A stretch of DNA of 64,000 nucleotides from Lathyrus oleraceus (lineage: Eukaryota; Streptophyta; Magnoliopsida; Fabales; Fabaceae). The position numbers were made by a program, and so were the translations under genes. The notes under the pieces are model-generated. The model ran no database searches. It was given only the letters and a program-made list of their open reading frames with translations, and was not told where the DNA came from. The DNA is taken from positions 88,284,944-88,348,943 of the forward strand of contig NC_066582.1 in the NCBI RefSeq assembly GCF_024323335.1. Reading direction: 5' to 3'. Below, one piece after another: positions 58,936 to 64,000 of the stretch; positions within the stretch are counted from its first letter, which is position 1; every line of letters begins with the position of its first letter.

Positions 58936-59321
58936 TGTGCAGTCATAACCCCAATCGCATAACTCTTTGACAACACAACCCTTGTGCCGTCACTAACCCT
59001 AATGCATCAATTTCAGACAGTCAAACACATCTCGATTGTTGATTCAGTATGATTGATCAACAGGTCATTGTTTCACCATACTAATGTCGGATCAAGAAGC
59101 AAACGACCATTGATCGCTCAAAGGAAAACAACCATTAAGTGTTTGAATGAATGAAACAGAAACAATATATCATATATACCGTATTTTGCATCAGGATTAC
59201 TATATCATATATGTAAATTGATCGATCTTGATTTAATTACTCATTTATTATTTGATTCATTATGTCTTTAATTGTATTAATACAAAAAATAAACAGTTAT
59301 CTGATTCATGGTTTCGTAAGT

Positions 59322-59334
59322 GGCTCTGATACCA
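59322..59334 (-). other. C primer binding site (tRNA-Met type)
   Basis: Minus-strand TGGTATCAGAGCC, one base after the 5' LTR end, is the classic plant copia PBS complementary to initiator tRNA-Met. Confidence 0.95.
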
Positions 59335-59335
59335 C

Positions 59336-60651
59336 TGAAGGAGAATGGCGATCCAAAACGCAGCGGAATTTAAAATTTCTCCTTTAATGATCCTTACGAA
59401 TGGGCATGATCAGTGATAGAATCGTTACCTCTTGTGGCGATCACGAACGTTGAACGATGACAACGCCTCTACTCAGTCCACACGAACGGATTCCTTCAAT
59501 CTCAGTGATAGCTGCTATGAATGAAGGCTTTGAGTGAGAGAGAGAGAGAGATAAACGAAATTGCAAGTGTGACAATGCTTCTACCCAAGGGTTCTATTTA
59601 TAGAACCACTTGTGTGGGCTGCAAGCTAAAAAGCCCACTTAAGTGTATATGGCCCATATCTTATAATATACCAAAATCACTTAAGCTCGTGGTACCTTAC
59701 CATATTTCGTATTCTACTTAAGTACACCGTACCTTACGATGTTCTATAATTCACTTAAGGGCACCGTACATTACGGTATTCCTTAATTACTCTATCTCTC
59801 ATCAATCCGTCCTTTATGTGTGACCCTATAGGTTTTTGCGGCATTGGTAATTATATTAAATCACGTATTTAACATAATAAACAGTGAGCGGTATCTAGCA
59901 ACACATCACTGCTACCCAAGACACGAAAATGTCATGTGATCTGACAAATCCTTCTGTGATAATAATAATGTGTATAATTATCCTTTTGCCCTTATGTCTA
60001 TATTGAACACAAGGCATAGACCGTGTCATCCTTGTCCAGTTCAATATTGGGCCCATAGACATTTATCCTGTTATGCAGGATGGGAAAATTCCATCTAGAT
60101 CACTCATGTCCCTTAACATGCTTCATGGAGTACCCATCAACTGTCTTTATGGTTATCCATTTACGGACAACGTTTGATCAACAATAAAGCACTCGACTCT
60201 ACATCTAAGGTCCATAGTGGTTTTAAGTCGAAGAGTTGTATACACCATTATCACCATGAGAATAACTTATGACACTTTGCATAACTTTCTATATAGTATT
60301 CTCATAGCGGGTCAATCCGGTATAAATATTACTCTTAATATTCATACCTATGTTTGAGACTTGATAACTCCTTATCCATGATCCATGAGATGTGATCATC
60401 AGTCTATAAACATAATAGTTTTCATGCTTTAATGTTATCCCACTTCACAATAAAGCTCGACTACGGATACTTTAAGAATAATGTCCTTATGTTTAATGTG
60501 ATCTCATGATTAAGTCATACTTGATACATTAAACAGACTAGCTATTCTAGGGACTTTATTAAACAAACATAATAAAGAAAAAGCCTTCTATTATTAATAA
60601 ATAATTCGATACAAGTACCAAAAGTATTGGCCTCTAGGGCTTACACCAACA
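59336..60651 (-). repeat. C 5' LTR
   Basis: The partner of 52814-54129, same ends. TATA box CTATAAATAG at 59595-59602 (minus). Confidence 0.95.
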
Positions 60652-61865
60652 TCACATTGGTTCTATACATCATATATGGATCCCCATGATTTTCATTTAT
60701 CATTCTGATCAAGAATTCATCAAGAGTTTGAAGCTTGTTTGCCTTAGAAACCCTAATTCATTTGGGTATCTTGTGTGACTTCCTCAGCAAGTTTCCTCAA
60801 CATTTGATAAAATATTTCAAGGTATACTTCATATTAAATCATATTATACATATATTATCTTCCATGAGTCCCAAATATCAAGAGAACTTCAAGTTTGCAA
60901 GTTGGTTCATGGTGGTTGATCAGAGAAAGTCAACTAGTCAAAACTGGGGTTCACTAGACCCTATCTCCTACAATTTTTGTCATATGAAAATGATTCCAAG
61001 AGAAACGTTACTCCTTATGACATTCCAAAGCACTTTCATGTTGATCTCAAGAGCTAGTTTTGCTTGGAAAACCATTTTTTATGGTGAAAGATTATAGGTT
61101 ATTTTGTTTGTGCCCTAGTTAGGAGGTCAACTTCCAAAGACCATAACTTGCTCAATTTTTATTATATGAAGGCCATCAAATTTTAATGATAAATTTAAAG
61201 ATGTCCTCTACAACTTTTATTCTTTGAGAAACTTCAAATACCACTTTCAAGGGCATGTTCCAAGAGGAAACATTATAGGTCATTTTGGGCCAATACCATT
61301 GAACAAGAGATTTTCCTCAACTTCTAAAATGCATAACTCCTTCATGCCAATTCCAAATGAGGTCAAATTTGTGACAAAATTGAATAGGTATGAAATATAT
61401 ACAACTTTGATGAAGGAACTTTTTCCAGTTGAAGCCCATAGCAAAAGTTATTCAAGGTGGAAGAAGTGAACATTTGACTTGGGACTTAGAAAATTTTCAA
61501 TTATGTTTGATGTCCCAAACTTCCACCTCAAAATTCATCATGATCTAAGCTTCAAATGGAAAAGTGTTCAACATGAAAGTTGTTCCCCTTGATCTTACCT
61601 TTCCAAAAAGTCAAGATCACCTCATTTGGACCAAGATTTATGGACTTGCGCATGAGTTCTTCACAAGGTTCCATTTGGTAAGATTCATGGTCAAATTTCA
61701 TTTCCTTTATGCATGGCTATGTGACATCATTTCAGGTTGGATAACACAAAATATTTTATCATTTGGAATCATTTTATGGGCCTATCACACGCCCATGCAT
61801 CCATGCAAGCGAGATTGCTATTTTTGGAATTTTGATGAAAGTGTGTAGAAAGCAAATGCATAGCG

Positions 61866-61873
61866 TATAAATA
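61866..61873 (+). promoter_or_regulatory. TATA box of H 3' LTR
   Basis: GTATAAATACAAC, collinear with those of E2 and M. Confidence 0.6.
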
Positions 61874-62566
61874 CAACCTCTCTTGCTCAGAATTAGGGAG
61901 ACCATGCTCAAGCTTTGAAACTGTAATCCTAACCCTCACCATTAGAGGATAAACGTGAAGGTTTTCAATTGAAAATCGAGTTTCAATTTCACTTCAGTTT
62001 TGAAATTGAAACTCCAAGAATCCAAGCCCTTTCTTGATCCATTTCACTTCCTGCAAGCATCTGAAGTAAAGCCAAGGCTAATTGGAAGCAAGATCAATAA
62101 AGATTCAAGCTCCCTCGAATGTGATTTTTCAAAAACTTCATCTCTTTAATTCTCTCTGAATTCTTCACCATTTTCTTTGATTTTTGGTTGGCTAAAGTCC
62201 TACCAATGTAGGCAACAAGATTGAGTTGCTTTGAGGTCAAATCGAAGTAACTGAGTTCATGATCCTCAAAATTCAAATTGCTGTATCTTTTGATATACTT
62301 GGAATTGGAGAAAATTGAGGACAAATTCGAGATCCTGAGCATTTTCTCTTTGAAATAATGTCCTTGTTTTTCAGTTTTCATTTAGCTGAAATTAGACCAG
62401 TCCGGTGAGGTTCATCGGAGAAGATGACCGAAGCCCTAGCTCTGATGGTGTGTTGGCACGCTTCCTGACCATCTGATCATGTTTGAACGTTTTAATATGA
62501 GTCATTGCTTTTGAATACCACTTGTAGACGCGCGTTGACTGTGGACTATGTGGATGATACACGTTT

Positions 62567-62612
62567 GGCCATCAGATCTGCCACCTCAATTAATGAGGGA
62601 GATCTGATGACC
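62567..62612 (+). promoter_or_regulatory. Conserved LTR hairpin (H copy)
   Basis: Outer arms CATCAGATCT and AGATCTGATG, inner arms CCTCA/TGAGG, loop ATTAA, 701 nt downstream of the TATA box. The arm sequences differ from those of E2 and M but pairing is kept. Confidence 0.7.
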
Positions 62613-64000
62613 CTCATTTTTTCCAATTTCTTTTTATTTTCTGAATTTACTTTTAATTCCATTATTTTGTTTAATTCATAGAAATTTCATTTTTTATCCA
62701 AAAAATATGGGACTTTCACCAAAAATCTTTAAATATTTTTCTCTTCCATATTCTGAATTAAAATTATTTTTTGGATTAATTTTGATATTTTTCATGAATT
62801 AAATGTTTTTATGTATATTTTTAATTTTTTAAAATTACTTCTGACTTTTGAAAAATAGTGAATTTTTTTTGTCTAAGGTCCTTTGACCTTGTTTGACCTA
62901 GGATAAATCCCTTTGGCACTTTATTTGGTGTTTTGAAGGGATTTTAGATTTTGACCAAGTTAAAATGTATTTTAATTCACTTTTAATTATTTAATTGTTT
63001 AAAAATTATGTTGAGTCATTTTTATGGTCCTGTGATGTTTGACTTTCTGTTTGGGCATTGGTCAAGGTTGATTTGACTTTTATTGGATTAAAACCATTGG
63101 ATTTAAGGGATTGATGAAATGTACATGTCATCTCCCAAAAGGAATGAATGGTTTTGATTTGATGAAATTCCTCCCATGATCAATTTATGTTTCTATCTTC
63201 CCCTCCCTCTTCATCTTCATCCATATTCTTCCCCATTCCATCATTTGACCAATGAAATATCTAATGTCTAAAGGCTAATTGGTTCATCAATGACTTTGTG
63301 TTAGATGAATCAATACAAGTATGACCGAGATAGGTCCCTCCCTCTTGATCTTTTCTTTTAGTGTGTGGTATGTTTTAGGAGTTTGGTTCTTCATACCAAA
63401 TCTCTAACATGCATTAACACCTAAATTTTTATAGCCCGACCTCAGATAGTTGTGACTTCTACATAAGTCCAATTATGATTGCTTAACATAGAGCTAAATT
63501 TGATCCTTAAGGCATAGCATTCTAGTAAGTGAGATTGTATGTCTCCCATTCTTCATGGCATTGTGTGGAGACCTGACCTTTTTTCCTTTCATGAGAGCTA
63601 GTGGCATACTAGTTGAATTATCCAAGTTGGAGCCCTTCTGATGGAAGATGTCTTGGTTTAAGGATTCATACTTGTGAATGAATGGTCGAGCGTTCTCCAA
63701 AGAATGACTTAGTCAATTAAAAATCACCACTAACACTTGACTAACTTTTAACTAACATTTGACTAACTCTTGTTAATATTCATTTACTTTCAAGTCATTT
63801 ACTTTATGCAATTTAAATTTCAGTCATTTGTCATTCATTGCCATTTACATTTCATATAACTTGTTTATGTTTATGTCATTTTCACTTTGCTTATTTGAGC
63901 CAGATCTTGTGATTGTATATATTTTGTTTGTGTGCTTTGATTTTGCTTGTGGTCTTAGGACCTTAAAATACTTAATAATAACAAAAACACTAAAAAAAAC

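Larger units (their letters stand above)
57498..59321 (-). other. C leader between PBS and gag
   Basis: A long non-coding leader with a 165-bp tandem duplication (57821-58155), an ATT microsatellite (58591-58627) and a 75-bp triplicate rich in TTAACCGGTTAA palindromes (58715-58935). No ORF is supported. Confidence 0.75.
52814..60651 (-). mobile_element. C: Ty1/copia element, TSD TCACA
   Basis: A 7.8-kb minus-strand element between TCACA repeats (52809-52813 and 60652-60656). It has 1316-bp LTRs, an initiator-tRNA-Met-type PBS, a 1.8-kb leader, gag, integrase, RT-RNase H and PPT, in copia order (integrase before RT). The LTRs differ at roughly 2-3 percent of positions by eye. Protease and the integrase zinc finger are deleted. 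The lineage within copia was not resolved. Confidence 0.93.
12413..64000 (+). mobile_element. H: old plus-strand Ogre element hosting the other insertions
   Basis: The parts, read around the insertions, are 5' LTR remnant 12413-12582, PBS 12583-12600, leader, ORF1 13442-13879 plus 33868-34922, gag::RT-RH-INT 35198-37894, 3' UTR 37895-40386 plus 51978-52493, PPT, and 3' LTR 52508-52813 plus 60657-64000 (unfinished). Three target duplications (CTCAA, CTACC, TCACA) show that E2, E3 and C entered a pre-existing H. The many nonsense codons and frameshifts make H the oldest element here. Confidence 0.85.
52508..64000 (+). repeat. H 3' LTR, split by copia element C, unfinished at window end
   Basis: Starts TGTAAGACCCCAATTTTGAC and continues to 52813, then from 60657 to the end of the window (about 3.65 kb visible). 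It is divergent from the E2/M LTRs but collinear: TATA box, hairpin, and GACCTCAGATAGTTGTGACT near 63440, which is also in E2 at 32195 and inverted in M near 9135. No gene is supported in 60657-64000. Confidence 0.88.

Noticed and set aside
1..64000. A defence system, biosynthetic cluster or other gene-based system
   Set aside because: Every supported coding region belongs to Ty3/gypsy or copia polyproteins or to the Ogre ORF1. No other protein family could be recognised.

Overview
This window is nuclear DNA of a legume, most likely tribe Fabeae (Pisum, Vicia, Lathyrus, Lens). It looks like pure retrotransposon territory. I found no host gene, structural RNA gene, CRISPR array or prokaryotic signal. 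The legume call rests on the dominant family: giant Ty3/gypsy elements of the Tat/Ogre type. Their marks here are 4.9-5.5 kb LTRs starting TGTAAGACCC, an extra ORF1 ahead of gag, a pro/RT intron, a second RNase H before integrase, and the PBS TGGCGACTCTGCTGGGGA. The species cannot be fixed from this sequence alone.

Layout: almost everything is one nest inside an old plus-strand Ogre, here called H (12413 to beyond 64000). H runs 5' LTR remnant, PBS 12583, leader, ORF1 (split), a gag::RT-RH-INT fusion 35198-37894, 3' UTR (split), PPT 52494 and 3' LTR from 52508 (split, running off the right end). Inserted into H are four elements. (1) M is a minus-strand Ogre (12412 down to 3571) in the 5' LTR. 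Its gag is cut by N, another minus-strand Ogre LTR (3570 down), which is itself cut by an unrelated LTR, L0 (1-702). (2) E2 is a plus-strand rearranged Ogre (13880-33862, TSD CTCAA) in ORF1. Its 3' LTR holds S, a minus-strand 5.5 kb solo LTR (23708-29234, TSD GTTCC). (3) E3 is a plus-strand Ogre relative with short 1.6 kb LTRs (40387-51972, TSD CTACC) in the 3' UTR. (4) C is a minus-strand Ty1/copia element (52814-60651, TSD TCACA) in the 3' LTR.

All coding regions are broken. H pol has many nonsense codons. E2 lacks the RT core and is frameshifted before integrase. E3 lacks ORF1, most of gag and the protease, and has one TGA in integrase, yet its LTRs differ by only about nine substitutions, so it moved recently, probably using proteins from other copies. 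C lacks protease and the integrase N-terminus.

The most interesting signals are non-coding. They are a hairpin about 700 nt downstream of the TATA box in three LTRs, with arms that differ in sequence but still pair; a PBS-like 9-10-mer about 70 bp inside the 3' end of every complete LTR end of the Ogre group; a 3' UTR rich in motifs resembling the 3' end of the primer tRNA, hence complementary to the element's own PBS; and a 37/68 bp minisatellite in the 3' UTR of E3.
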